A program made the position numbers and the translations under genes. Below are positions 37,539 to 45,404 of a DNA stretch of 64,000 nt, one piece after another. Position 1 is the stretch's first letter; every line of letters starts with the position of its first letter. A model generated the notes under the pieces. That model did not search any database, was not told the DNA's origin, and saw only the letters and a program-made list of their open reading frames with translations. This DNA comes from Bradyrhizobium sp. CB82 (GTDB lineage: Bacteria; Pseudomonadota; Alphaproteobacteria; Rhizobiales; Xanthobacteraceae): the NCBI RefSeq assembly GCF_029714405.1, contig NZ_CP121650.1:248001-312000 (forward strand), in the 5' to 3' direction.

Positions 37539-37588
37539 CAGGCGGCTGTCTGGCCAATGGCGTGATCCACCCTAGATAGAGTCTCGCC

Positions 37589-38998
37589 ATGAGCGACATT
37601 CAAGCCCAGTTTTCCGTCTTGAAGCAGACCGCTGATCCCGGCGCGGTCGAAGCAATCCAGCGCCTTATCGAGCAGGGCGAAGATCACGAGCTCAACCGGA
37701 TCAACGTCATCGACTTCTCCAAGCAGTACGGCCTCAATGAGGAGCGGGCAATCTCCGCATTCCTGCATTCGGCGCGGCTCGGGCTGTTCGATCTCGGTTG
37801 GAACGTGCTGTGCCCGGGTTGCGGCGGCGTGCTGGGTGCGCATTCGACGCTGAAGTCGCTCAAGTCCGACGATTACAACTGCGCGCTTTGCGCCTGCGGC
37901 TACAAGGCGTCCGTCGACGAGGCGGTCGAGGTTTCCTTCACGGTCAGCCCGCGCGTGCGGCGCATCGCGGCACACGATCCTGACTCGCTGCCGGTATGGG
38001 ACTATTTCAAGCAGATGTTCTGGAGCTCGGGCGTCGACTTCAACAAGGAGCAGTTCGCGACCCTCGCCAATGAGGTCACGCTCGATACGCTCGAGCTTCC
38101 GCCCGGCGAAAAGGCGACGATGTCGCTCCAGCTCCCGAACGATTTCGTCATCGTGTTCGAGCCCGTGACGCACGCCGCGCATTTCATCGATGTTCAGGGC
38201 GAGCCGACCAAGGAGCGTCAGCAGCTCGCGATCATGTACAACAAGGTCCAGGCCCCGACGGGGACCACGACCTTTCGTCCCGGACCCTTGCGGCTCTCAC
38301 TGGACAATCAGACTGGCATGCGCGTGCTGCCGACGGTGTTCATTGCCGCCGAGGCGCTGCATCAGCTGATCGGCAAGCGCAAGCCGTTCCTCACCGCCAA
38401 GCGGATGCTGTCCAACCAGACCTTCCGCGACGTCTTCAAGGCCGACAATCTCAACATCGACCAGCGGCTACAGATCACCTCGCTGACCTTCCTGTTTACC
38501 GATCTGAAGGGCTCGACGGCGCTCTATGAGCGCGTCGGCGATCTCGCCGCCTTCGACCTCGTACGCGCGCATTTCCATGCGCTGCTCGAGATCATCGCCT
38601 CCGAGAAGGGCGCGGTGGTGAAGACGATCGGCGACGCCGTGATGGCGACGTTCGTCAAGCCGGAGCACGCTCTTGTCGCCGGCTTGCGCATGCGTGCCGC
38701 AATGGAGGAATTGAACAAGAAACGCAGCTCCGAAGATCTCGTTCTCAAGATCGGCATTCATGAGGGGCCTTGTCTGGCGGTCATGCTCAATGAGCGACAG
38801 GACTATTTCGGCCGGACCGTCAACATCGCTGCGCGCGTGCAGAGCGTGTCGATGGCTCAGGAAATCCACATCACCGGTCCCGTGCTGGACGCGCCGGCGG
38901 TCGCCAGGATCCTGGAGCAGTGGTCGATCAAGCCGATCCAGAAACAGGCCGCGCTCCGCGGCATCGCCGACAAGATGGTGGTATACGAACTGCCGTGA
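37589..38998 (+). CDS. Adenylate/guanylate cyclase with N-terminal DUF5939-like and zinc-ribbon region
   Basis: A 469-residue soluble protein. The N-terminal 280 residues resemble DUF5939 and include a four-Cys zinc ribbon: CPGCGG and CALCACG, at about residues 73-107. The C-terminal class III cyclase domain starts LTFLFTDLKGSTALYERVGD. GAVVKTIGDAVMATF supplies the second metal Asp and the Lys, and DYFGRTVNIAARVQS supplies the purine-selecting Asp and the Asn/Arg pair, so all catalytic residues are present and adenylate specificity is predicted. Signal sensed by the N-terminal part unknown. The upstream gap to the P450 gene is only 50 bp. Confidence 0.88.
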   Translation: MSDIQAQFSVLKQTADPGAVEAIQRLIEQGEDHELNRINVIDFSKQYGLNEERAISAFLHSARLGLFDLGWNVLCPGCGGVLGAHSTLKSLKSDDYNCALCACGYKASVDEAVEVSFTVSPRVRRIAAHDPDSLPVWDYFKQMFWSSGVDFNKEQFATLANEVTLDTLELPPGEKATMSLQLPNDFVIVFEPVTHAAHFIDVQGEPTKERQQLAIMYNKVQAPTGTTTFRPGPLRLSLDNQTGMRVLPTVFIAAEALHQLIGKRKPFLTAKRMLSNQTFRDVFKADNLNIDQRLQITSLTFLFTDLKGSTALYERVGDLAAFDLVRAHFHALLEIIASEKGAVVKTIGDAVMATFVKPEHALVAGLRMRAAMEELNKKRSSEDLVLKIGIHEGPCLAVMLNERQDYFGRTVNIAARVQSVSMAQEIHITGPVLDAPAVARILEQWSIKPIQKQAALRGIADKMVVYELP

Positions 38999-39009
38999 GT
39001 TCCTTGGAG

Positions 39010-39108
39010 TCATTCCGGGGCGAAGCGTCAGCATCGAACTATGGTGCGCAGTTGCGCACCTGAGAATCTCGAGATTCCGGGTTCGCGCTTTAGGCGTCCC
39101 GGAATGAC
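39010..39108. repeat. Dispersed palindromic repeat, family A
   Basis: GTCATTCCGGGGCGAAGCGT ... GGCGTCCCGGAATGAC with an inner hairpin ATGGTGCGCAGTTGCGCACCTG. The internal layout matches the copy at 11071. It follows the cyclase stop by 11 bp. Confidence 0.85.
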
Positions 39109-39231
39109 ATAAAGTGGATTGCCGAAACGTAATGCAGCGCGGGGCATAAGCGCGCATTGCGCGGTGCGAATTTCCCGCTCATATAAAGGGGGCAAGCTGC
39201 CTTTGCAGCGCCACCATTGCGGCAGGATTTC

Positions 39232-39720
39232 ATGCTCGACGGACTGCGCCAATTCATTGCCGACATCGTCGCCCCCCAGGCGCAGGACCGCGCCTTCGGC
39301 GACAGCGATTATCGCCTGGCGGCGACCGCGCTGCTGATCCATGTGATCTCGCTCGATGGCGAGCCGACGGACGCCGAGCGGCGCAAGCTGCACAGCCTGA
39401 TCGAAAGTCATTTCTCGCTGGATCGCGGCACCGCGGACCGCCTGATCGCCTCCGCAACCCAGGTCGAGGGCGAGGCGGTCGATCTCTATCACTTCACCAG
39501 CGTCATCATGCGCTCGCTCAATGACGAGGGCCGCAAGCGCATCGTCGAGATGATGTGGGAGCTCGTCTATGCCGACGGCCAGGTGACGGAGTTCGAGGAC
39601 AACGTCGTCTGGCGTGCCTCCGATCTGCTCGGCGTGTCACAGCGCGACCGGATCGACCTCAAGCATCTCATCGCCAGCCGCCGTGCCGGTCAGGTCAAGG
39701 ACGGTGTCGCCAGGATTTGA
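39232..39720 (+). CDS. TerB-family (tellurite-resistance-like) protein
   Basis: A 162-residue all-helical protein. RLAATALLIHVISLDGEPTD then AERRKL and IVEMMWELVYADGQVTEFED are the two acidic repeats of the TerB fold. It ends VSQRDRIDLKHLIASRR. TerB proteins bind divalent metal at the Asp/Glu surface and link membrane and stress complexes; this solitary form is not evidence of tellurite resistance. ATG 39232 has GGCAGGA about five bases upstream; an in-frame GTG/TTG five codons earlier is less likely. Confidence 0.87.
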   Translation: MLDGLRQFIADIVAPQAQDRAFGDSDYRLAATALLIHVISLDGEPTDAERRKLHSLIESHFSLDRGTADRLIASATQVEGEAVDLYHFTSVIMRSLNDEGRKRIVEMMWELVYADGQVTEFEDNVVWRASDLLGVSQRDRIDLKHLIASRRAGQVKDGVARI

Positions 39721-39943
39721 TCGCATCGGCGGGACGCGGTCAGTCGCGACCACATGACGAAACTTTAATGTATCGGCCGAATCGCGACTTGGCCAAATCC
39801 CCCTGCAAATCAGCGGTTTTTCTGCATCCTCCATCCTGGTGCACATCAGCGAGGCTGACGTGCGACTTGCATCCCGCACGCGGCCTATGCTCTCGTCCTG
39901 GGGTTGTCGCCCTAATTTCGCTTGCATTGAAGAGACGTCGATC

Positions 39944-40723
39944 GTGACTGAGCGTGTGACGCTGATTACCGGTGCCTCGGCGGGCATAGGCACGGAGCTG
40001 GCGCGCGTGTTTGCCGCGAACGGTCACCGTCTCGCATTGACGGCGCGCCGCGCCGACCGGCTCGATGCCTTGGCCAGCGAGATCGCGGCCAACGGCGGCA
40101 AGACGCCGATCGTGCTCGCCTGCGATCTGGAAGAGCCCGGTGCGGGCGAGAAGATCGCGGCGGCGCTGGCCGCTGCAGGCGTCGAGCTCGACCATCTCGT
40201 CAACAATGCCGGCTTCGGGGTATTCGGTGACGCGATCGACTGCGATCGCACCGAGCAGCTCGGCATCATCGACGTCAACGTCCGCGCGCTGACCGATCTG
40301 TCGCTGCGTTTCGCGGATCAGCTCGTCAAGTACAAGGGCGGCATTCTCAACGTCGGCTCGGTTGCGGGCTTCCTGCCCGGCCCCGGCATGGCCGTCTATT
40401 ACGCCTCCAAGGCCTACGTCATCTCCTTCACCGAGGCGCTGCGCGGCGAACTCGGGCCGCGCGGCGTTCGCGTCACTGTACTTTGCCCGGGTCCTGTGGC
40501 GACCGAATTTCAGGCCCGCGCGGGCTTTGCCCCGGGATTCGATTCCGCCGTTCTCGACGTCTCGGCCGCTGACGTTGCGCGCGCCGCCTATCGGGGGCTG
40601 ATGGCCAATAAACGGGCGGTGCTGCCTGGTCTTGGGATCAAGATCGTGCCTTTTCTGCTGCGCTTCTTCCCACGCGGCTTCATTTTGGCCGCCGTCGGCC
40701 GGTTCCAAAGGCGCAGGCGCTAA
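39944..40723 (+). CDS. SDR family NAD(P)-dependent oxidoreductase
   Basis: A 259-residue classical SDR. TGASAGIGTELARVF binds the cofactor, NNAGFGVFG follows, Ser is in NVGSVAGF, and the catalytic YYASKAY gives Tyr-x3-Lys. PGPVATEF after strand 6 is standard. The C-terminus VPFLLRFFPRGFILAAVGRF is hydrophobic and could touch the membrane. Start GTG 39944 fits the SDR N-terminus (VTERVTLITG); the longer frame adds unrelated residues. The substrate is unknown. The gene ends where a family C repeat begins. Confidence 0.87.
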   Translation: MTERVTLITGASAGIGTELARVFAANGHRLALTARRADRLDALASEIAANGGKTPIVLACDLEEPGAGEKIAAALAAAGVELDHLVNNAGFGVFGDAIDCDRTEQLGIIDVNVRALTDLSLRFADQLVKYKGGILNVGSVAGFLPGPGMAVYYASKAYVISFTEALRGELGPRGVRVTVLCPGPVATEFQARAGFAPGFDSAVLDVSAADVARAAYRGLMANKRAVLPGLGIKIVPFLLRFFPRGFILAAVGRFQRRRR

Positions 40724-40820
40724 AGCATGATCCGGACAGGAAGGGCCGCGTTGGCGCGAAGTGCGCAGCGGCTTTTTCTCGCGACAAACGCGGACCGTTT
40801 TTGCGCGGAAATCATGCTCG
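40724..40820. repeat. Dispersed palindromic repeat, family C
   Basis: AGCATGATCCGGACAGGAAG ... CGGCTTTTTCTCGCGACAAA then CGCGG ... GCGCGGAAATCATGCTC. It matches the copy at 58549 nearly base for base in layout and begins at the SDR stop codon. Confidence 0.85.
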
Positions 40821-40850
40821 AACAACAACCTGATGCGCGATGCGATCTTT

Positions 40851-40867
40851 TGCGCTTTAACCGTGCA
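40851..40867 (+). promoter_or_regulatory. Possible NtrC-type binding site
   Basis: TGCGCTTTAACCGTGCA is a 17 bp imperfect dyad agreeing at 9 of 12 defining bases with the NtrC consensus TGCACC-N5-GGTGCA. It lies only 15 bp ahead of the sigma-54 promoter candidate, closer than most NtrC sites. Confidence 0.35.
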
Positions 40868-40881
40868 ACGAAAGCCGATTT

Positions 40882-40897
40882 TGGCCCGGTGCTTGCT
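40882..40897 (+). promoter_or_regulatory. Sigma-54 (RpoN) promoter candidate for the amidotransferase gene
   Basis: TGGCCCGGTGCTTGCT fits TGGCACG-N4-TTGCW with a single mismatch and has the invariant GG (40883-40884) and GC (40895-40896) ten bases apart. Transcription would begin near 40908, leaving an 85-base leader before ATG 40993. Confidence 0.6.
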
Positions 40898-40992
40898 TGA
40901 TCTCCTTTCAGTTCAGTGTGTGCGTAAACTCACACGAAATTAACGATCGCTTAGTTATGCTGGCGGTCTGAACCGTAGCTTTCGAAAAGGCA

Positions 40993-41787
40993 ATGTCGTT
41001 CCGGACGGACAGGCTTGGTGGCGCGGAGGTGGTCCCCTTCAGGAGAAGGACGCCAGCGGCCGCCGACCGCCAGCCGCCGCTGCCCGTTCTGATCGTTCTG
41101 CATCAGGAATCCTCGACACCCGGCCGGGTCGGCAACGCCTTGCGCGCGCTCGGCCATCGCCTCGACATCCGCCGGCCGCGCTTTGGCGATCCCTTGCCCC
41201 GGACACTCGAGCATCACGCCGGTGCCGTGGTTTTCGGCGGGCCGATGAGCGCCAATGATTGCGACGACTACATCCGCCGCGAGATCGACTGGATCGAAAT
41301 TCCGCTCCGCGAGCAGCGCCCGTTTCTCGGCATCTGCCTCGGCGCGCAGATGCTCGCAATGCAGCTCGGCGCTCGCGTCGCGCCGCACCCCGACGCGCTC
41401 ACCCAGATCGGTTACTATCCGATTCATCCGACGGCGGCCGGTCACGCGCTGTGCCCGGACTGGCCGGGAAAGGTCTATCACTGGCACCGCGAAGGCTTTG
41501 AGCTGCCCACTGGCGCGGAGCTGCTCGCAGAGGGCGACGATTTTCCGGTGCAGGCGTTCTGCGCCGGCAATGCCTTCGGCTTCCAGTTTCATCCTGACGT
41601 GACCTACGCCATGATGCATCGCTGGACCACGCGCGGCTATGACGGCCTGAGTGCGCCCGGTGCGTGCGCCCGCCACCATCATTTCGCGGACCGCGCTGTC
41701 TATGATGTTGCCGAGCGCGCCTGGCTGAAGAATTTCATCGACGGCTGGCTCGCGCGCCGGCCGGTCATGGCGCAAGCCGCCGAGTAA
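40993..41787 (+). CDS. Class I glutamine amidotransferase domain protein
   Basis: A 264-residue free-standing GATase-1 domain resembling the GMP-synthase-like group. [13 protein letters not shown] forms the oxyanion loop, the nucleophile Cys115 is in [11 protein letters not shown], and His200 is in [10 protein letters not shown]. The third triad member, usually Glu in HPE, is Asp202 here. Such proteins release ammonia from glutamine or act on gamma-glutamyl amines, as PuuD-like proteins do; no synthase partner is adjacent. A sigma-54 promoter candidate upstream suggests nitrogen control. ATG 40993 has GAAAAGG five bases upstream. Confidence 0.87.
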   Translation: MSFRTDRLGGAEVVPFRRRTPAAADRQPPLPVLIVLHQESSTPGRVGNALRALGHRLDIRRPRFGDPLPRTLEHHAGAVVFGGPMSANDCDDYIRREIDWIEIPLREQRPFLGICLGAQMLAMQLGARVAPHPDALTQIGYYPIHPTAAGHALCPDWPGKVYHWHREGFELPTGAELLAEGDDFPVQAFCAGNAFGFQFHPDVTYAMMHRWTTRGYDGLSAPGACARHHHFADRAVYDVAERAWLKNFIDGWLARRPVMAQAAE

Positions 41788-41825
41788 GATCTAGGCGCTT
41801 TCGATCTGCCGTTGCTCTTGTTTGG

Positions 41826-41863
41826 ATGCTTCGATTTACGGAGAATGCTTCGATTTACGGAGA
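41826..41863. repeat. Perfect tandem duplication of a 19 bp unit
   Basis: ATGCTTCGATTTACGGAGA occurs twice head to tail (41826-41844, 41845-41863), in the gap between the amidotransferase and tRNA-Ala genes. Confidence 0.92.
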
Positions 41864-41897
41864 AAGTCCGTCTTCGCTCTTTGGGCTTCGCCGGACA

Positions 41898-41959
41898 CCA
41901 CGCTTCACCCTTCAGGCTTCCGGCGTGGCCGCGCCACGCGTAGCCCGAAGGGCGAAGCG

Positions 41960-41962
<3 letters not shown>
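41898..41962. repeat. 65 bp near-perfect hairpin abutting the tRNA-Ala 3' end
   Basis: CCACGCTTCACCCTTCAGGC (from 41898) pairs with AGCCCGAAGGGCGAAGCGTG then G (to 41962); GCGTGGC/GCCACGC closes the tip. The last three bases are the complement of the tRNA CCA end. On the minus strand this would fold right after the tRNA and may aid termination or 3' processing. Confidence 0.85.
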
Positions 41963-42035
<73 letters not shown>

Positions 42036-42233
42036 GTCGTAGGCCGCTCTGGTGAATGCGGCCGACAACCGGGCGCCATTTAAGTCCCCGCCAAGGTCAA
42101 GTCAAGGACGGGCGTAACCCGGTTTTAGCCATCCCGGCGCCCGAACTTCCCTTGTTTGGGCGGGGGGGAACCGATATCTAGCAAAAGTCCCAAAAGTCCC
42201 AAATCCCCGACGCAAGCCAGAGTTTTCCCCGCC

Positions 42234-42524
42234 ATGCGTGCCGTTCTCGACATCGTCATCATCGTGCTCGACCTCTACGTCTGGCTGCTGATCGCCTCCG
42301 CGATCCTGTCCTGGCTGATCGCCTTCAATGTGGTGAACACCCGCAACCAGTTCGTCTCGGCGGTCGCGGAGTTCCTGTACCGCATCACCGAACCGGTGCT
42401 GGCGCCGATTCGCAATTTCCTGCCCAATCTCGGCGGCATCGACATCTCGCCGATCATCCTGATTCTGGTCATCATGTTCATCGAGCGGGTGATCATGTAC
42501 TACATCTACCCGAACGTGATTTAG
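42234..42524 (+). CDS. YggT family membrane protein
   Basis: A 96-residue integral membrane protein with two long hydrophobic segments (about 4-30 and 72-92). The conserved loop TEPVLAPIRNFLPNLGGIDI then SPIILIL is the YggT signature. Homologues have been linked to osmotic tolerance, division-site or photosystem biogenesis; the exact role is unclear. ATG 42234 begins right at the first helix, while the upstream in-frame part is repeat-rich (AAAAGTCCC copies at 42181-42205) and probably leader. DUF167 follows at 16 bp, a widely conserved pairing. Confidence 0.92.
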   Translation: MRAVLDIVIIVLDLYVWLLIASAILSWLIAFNVVNTRNQFVSAVAEFLYRITEPVLAPIRNFLPNLGGIDISPIILILVIMFIERVIMYYIYPNVI

Positions 42525-42540
42525 GCAAAGCAGGCGGGCC

Positions 42541-42918
42541 TTGGCCACCCCGGAGTCCTCCAGAGAGTCGTCCCAAGAGCCTTCTCAAGCGCCGCCCTGG
42601 CGCTATTCCACCTCGGGTATCAGCATCGCGCTGCGGGTGACGCCACGCGGTGGCCGCGACGACATCGACGGCATCGAGGCGCTCTCCGACGGCCGCAGCG
42701 TGCTCAAGGTGCGGGTGCGCGCGATCGCCGATGGCGGCGGGGCCAACCGTGCGGTCTTGCAATTGATTGCGAAATCGCTCGGGGTCCCGAAGACGAGCGT
42801 ACGGCTGCTCTCGGGCGCCACCTCGCGGCTGAAGCAGATTGCGGTCGATGGCGATCCGGTGCGCCTTGGCGAGACGCTCGGCCTGCTCGCCGCGGCCAAA
42901 CCGACGGACAAGGATTAG
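42541..42918 (+). CDS. DUF167 (YggU-like) family protein
   Basis: A 125-residue soluble protein. The domain (about 25-115) includes GISIALRVTPRGGRDDIDGI, KVRVRAIADGGGANRAVLQL and KTSVRLLSGATSRLKQI, all diagnostic for DUF167. Its function is unknown; the fold is small alpha/beta and it often lies beside yggT. No ATG is available in frame at the 5' end. TTG 42541 has AGGCGGG just upstream and is the best start. The folD ATG follows after three bases, so yggT, DUF167 and folD form one operon. Confidence 0.87.
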   Translation: MATPESSRESSQEPSQAPPWRYSTSGISIALRVTPRGGRDDIDGIEALSDGRSVLKVRVRAIADGGGANRAVLQLIAKSLGVPKTSVRLLSGATSRLKQIAVDGDPVRLGETLGLLAAAKPTDKD

Positions 42919-42921
42919 GAC

Positions 42922-43806
42922 ATGACGGCCAAGATCATCGATGGAAAAGTTATTGCCGCGGAGCTCCGCGCCCGCGTCGCCGATGAGGTCGCTCGCGTCA
43001 AGCGCGAGCACAATCTGGTGCCGGGGCTTGCGGTCGTGCTGGTCGGCAATGATCCCGCCAGCGAAGTCTATGTCCGCTCCAAGCACACCCAGACGCAAGC
43101 GGCCGGCATGGCCTCGTTCGAGCACAAGCTGCCGGCCGATGTCTCGCAGGCGGACTTGCTTGCGATGGTCGCAAAGCTCAATCGCGATCCGGCCGTGCAC
43201 GGCATCCTGGTGCAGCTGCCGCTGCCCAAGGGCGTCAACACCGAGGCGGTGATCAACGCGATCGACCCCGCCAAGGACGTCGATGGGCTGCATCCGAACA
43301 ATGCCGGCCGGCTCGCCGGCGGCTTCCAGGCGCTGTCGCCCTGCACGCCGCTCGGCTGCATCATCCTGACCAAGAGCGTGCACGCGTCCCTCGAAGGCCT
43401 GAACGCCATCGTCATCGGCCGCTCCAACCTGGTCGGTCGTCCCTTGGTGCAGTTGCTGCTGAACGAGAACGCCACGGTGACGATTGCGCATTCGCGCACG
43501 CGCGATCTGCCCGGTCTCGTCAAGCGCGCCGACCTCGTCTATGCCGCCGTCGGCAAGGCGGAAATGGTGCGCGGCGATTGGCTGAAGCCGGGCGCGACCG
43601 TGATCGACGTCGGCATCAATCGGATCCCGAAAGAAGACGGCAAGGCGCGTCTCGTCGGAGACGTTGCCTATCAGGAAGCGCTTGGCGTCGCCGGTGCGAT
43701 CACACCAGTGCCCGGCGGCGTCGGCCAGATGACGGTGGCGTGCCTGCTGGTGAATACGCTGCGCGCCGCCTGTGCGATCGCGGGCCTGCCGAAGCCCGCG
43801 GTTTGA
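42922..43806 (+). CDS. folD: Bifunctional methylenetetrahydrofolate dehydrogenase/cyclohydrolase
   Basis: A 294-residue cytoplasmic enzyme interconverting 5,10-methylene-, methenyl- and 10-formyl-THF, and so feeding PurH with one-carbon units. Seen are [20 protein letters not shown] with the catalytic Lys, [39 protein letters not shown], and the NADP-binding [18 protein letters not shown]; it ends [22 protein letters not shown] 42922 follows the DUF167 stop by three bases with AGGAC ahead of it. Confidence 0.96.
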   Translation: MTAKIIDGKVIAAELRARVADEVARVKREHNLVPGLAVVLVGNDPASEVYVRSKHTQTQAAGMASFEHKLPADVSQADLLAMVAKLNRDPAVHGILVQLPLPKGVNTEAVINAIDPAKDVDGLHPNNAGRLAGGFQALSPCTPLGCIILTKSVHASLEGLNAIVIGRSNLVGRPLVQLLLNENATVTIAHSRTRDLPGLVKRADLVYAAVGKAEMVRGDWLKPGATVIDVGINRIPKEDGKARLVGDVAYQEALGVAGAITPVPGGVGQMTVACLLVNTLRAACAIAGLPKPAV

Positions 43807-43809
43807 ACC

Positions 43810-43902
43810 GTCATTCCGGGGCGATGCGTAGCATCGAACCCGGAATCTCGCGCCAAACTTCCGGATTCCGGGTGCTGCGCTGCGCGCGCGCCCCGGAATG
43901 AC
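43810..43902. repeat. Dispersed palindromic repeat, family A
   Basis: GTCATTCCGGGGCGATGCGT then AGCATCGAACCCGGAATCTC ... CGCGCCCCGGAATGAC. The left half is virtually identical to that at 61790. It lies between the convergent folD and ppa genes. Confidence 0.88.
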
Positions 43903-43913
43903 GGTGGGATCTC

Positions 43914-44450
43914 CTACTTCTTGTTCTTCTTCGCGCGCTCGATGCCTTCGAGAATCAGCTTGTGCGCGTCCTCCGGGCCGCCCCAGCGCAGCACCTTCAC
44001 CCATTTGCCCTTCTCGAGATCCTTGTAGTGCTCAAAGAAGTGCTGGATCTGCTGCAGCGTGATGTCGGGCAGGTCGCTATAGGCTTTGATCTTGTCGTAG
44101 CGCTGCGTGAGCTTTGACGATGGCACCGCCAAAATCTTCTCGTCGCCGCCGGCCTCGTCCTCCATGAACAGCACGCCGACCGGGCGCACGCTCATGACGG
44201 CGCCGGGGATGATGGCGCGGGTGTTGACGATCAAGACGTCGCAGGGGTCGCCGTCATCCGACAGCGTGTGCGGGATGAAGCCGTAATTGCCGGGGTAGCG
44301 CATCGGCGTATAGAGGAAGCGGTCGACCACCAATGTGCCGGCTTCCTTGTCCATCTCGTACTTGATCGGCTCGCCGCCAACCGGCACTTCGATGATGACG
44401 TTGACTTCGTTTGGCGCTTTGGTCCCGATCGAGACCGCATCGATACGCAT
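43914..44450 (-). CDS. ppa: Inorganic pyrophosphatase (family I)
   Basis: A 178-residue soluble enzyme hydrolysing pyrophosphate to phosphate. [20 protein letters not shown] leads to the active-site [20 protein letters not shown] with the D-x-D-P-x-D metal ligands. [17 protein letters not shown] and [19 protein letters not shown] follow. Length and motifs are those of bacterial hexameric family I. ATG 44450 is preceded by GGAGT at five bases; a longer in-frame stretch upstream is not coding-like. Monocistronic. Confidence 0.96.
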   Translation of the reverse strand: MRIDAVSIGTKAPNEVNVIIEVPVGGEPIKYEMDKEAGTLVVDRFLYTPMRYPGNYGFIPHTLSDDGDPCDVLIVNTRAIIPGAVMSVRPVGVLFMEDEAGGDEKILAVPSSKLTQRYDKIKAYSDLPDITLQQIQHFFEHYKDLEKGKWVKVLRWGGPEDAHKLILEGIERAKKNKK

Positions 44451-44626
44451 AAAAGACTCCGTGTTTGCCGAAAGGGATCTCGCCCGGCCGCGATTTCGCG
44501 CTGTCATACGCGGGCTTGGCCCGCCGATCCATCGACTTTTCGCGAAATTGTGAACCCCGGTTCTACCGGCGCAAATGGGCAAACGGTATCAGCGGAAGGA
44601 AGTACGGCCGACCAAACGGTGGCAGA

Positions 44627-45136
44627 TCAATTGGTCCAGGCGAAAGCGACCTTATCAAGCGATTTCGGCCCGAACCGCTCCGAGGAGCGCGCCACCATGC
44701 GGCCGCCCAGCGCCCGGTAAAACTCCGTCGCCGGATCATTGTCGGACAGCGCCCAGACCACCATGCTCTTCAAATTGCTCTGCATCAGGTCGCGACGGGC
44801 GGCGGCGAACAGACGCCGGCCAAAGCCCAACCCCTGGAATTCCGGACGCAGGTAAAGCTCATAGATTTCGCCGTCGAAATGCAGGCTGCGGGCGCGGTTG
44901 CGGCCGTAATTCGCATAGCCGGCGATCTTGTCACCGAACACAAGCACGCTGACGCGGCTGCCCTTGCGGATCGCGCTGTCCCACCATTGCGGGCCGCGGC
45001 GGTTGATCAGTTTTTCCAGCTCGGCGCCGGGAATGATGCCCTGATAGGCCGAGCGCCAGGCTTCGTCATGGGTAGACGCCACCGCGGCTGCGTCAGCAGC
45101 TTTGGCCGGCCGGACCTCGATCAGGGTTGTGCTCAT
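44627..45136 (-). CDS. GNAT family N-acetyltransferase
   Basis: A 169-residue single GNAT domain. It starts IEVRPAKAADAAAVASTHDE with the motif typical of the fold. GDKIAGYANYGRNR forms the central strands, the acetyl-CoA loop is LYLRPEFQGLGFGRRLFAAA, and FYRALGGRMVARSSERFG closes the domain. The substrate is unknown. ATG 45136 (MSTTLIEV) is used; an upstream in-frame extension of 12 residues is not conserved-looking. A TTAA-N7-TTAA site lies 45 bp upstream. Confidence 0.88.
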   Translation of the reverse strand: MSTTLIEVRPAKAADAAAVASTHDEAWRSAYQGIIPGAELEKLINRRGPQWWDSAIRKGSRVSVLVFGDKIAGYANYGRNRARSLHFDGEIYELYLRPEFQGLGFGRRLFAAARRDLMQSNLKSMVVWALSDNDPATEFYRALGGRMVARSSERFGPKSLDKVAFAWTN

Positions 45137-45181
45137 GGACGCGATCAAACCAAGTCGCCGCGCCGGCGGCAAGAGCTATCG

Positions 45182-45197
45182 TTAATTATCGGTTAAC
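45182..45197. promoter_or_regulatory. CtrA-type site TTAA-N7-TTAAC
   Basis: TTAATTATCGGTTAAC matches the full CtrA consensus of alphaproteobacteria. It lies in the divergent region 46 bp before the GNAT start and about 210 bp before the hydrolase start. Confidence 0.45.
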
Positions 45198-45404
45198 CTG
45201 TGGACTTTCTGCATCAGTTTTCAAGCGATGGTGTACCGAAAGAGGACAGGGCGCCGCTTTGGACGGCACCGAGACGCCGTGCGCGGGTGCAAAACTGGTC
45301 GTGTCGCGAAGGACTGGATGGCGGCAACGCGAGAAAAGTCCGCCCAGGATGATTCGTTCCAGCTAGTCTTGCCTCACGCTGTTAGAATTCGCATCCGGCC
45401 ATTC

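Noticed and set aside
39232..39720. Tellurite-resistance or phage-defence locus around the TerB gene
   Set aside because: A solitary TerB protein without terC/terD/terZ or other ter genes; neighbours are an unrelated cyclase and an SDR.
42156..42233. N-terminal extension of YggT
   Set aside because: The region is made of AAAAGTCCC slippage repeats and the family starts at the first transmembrane helix at 42234.
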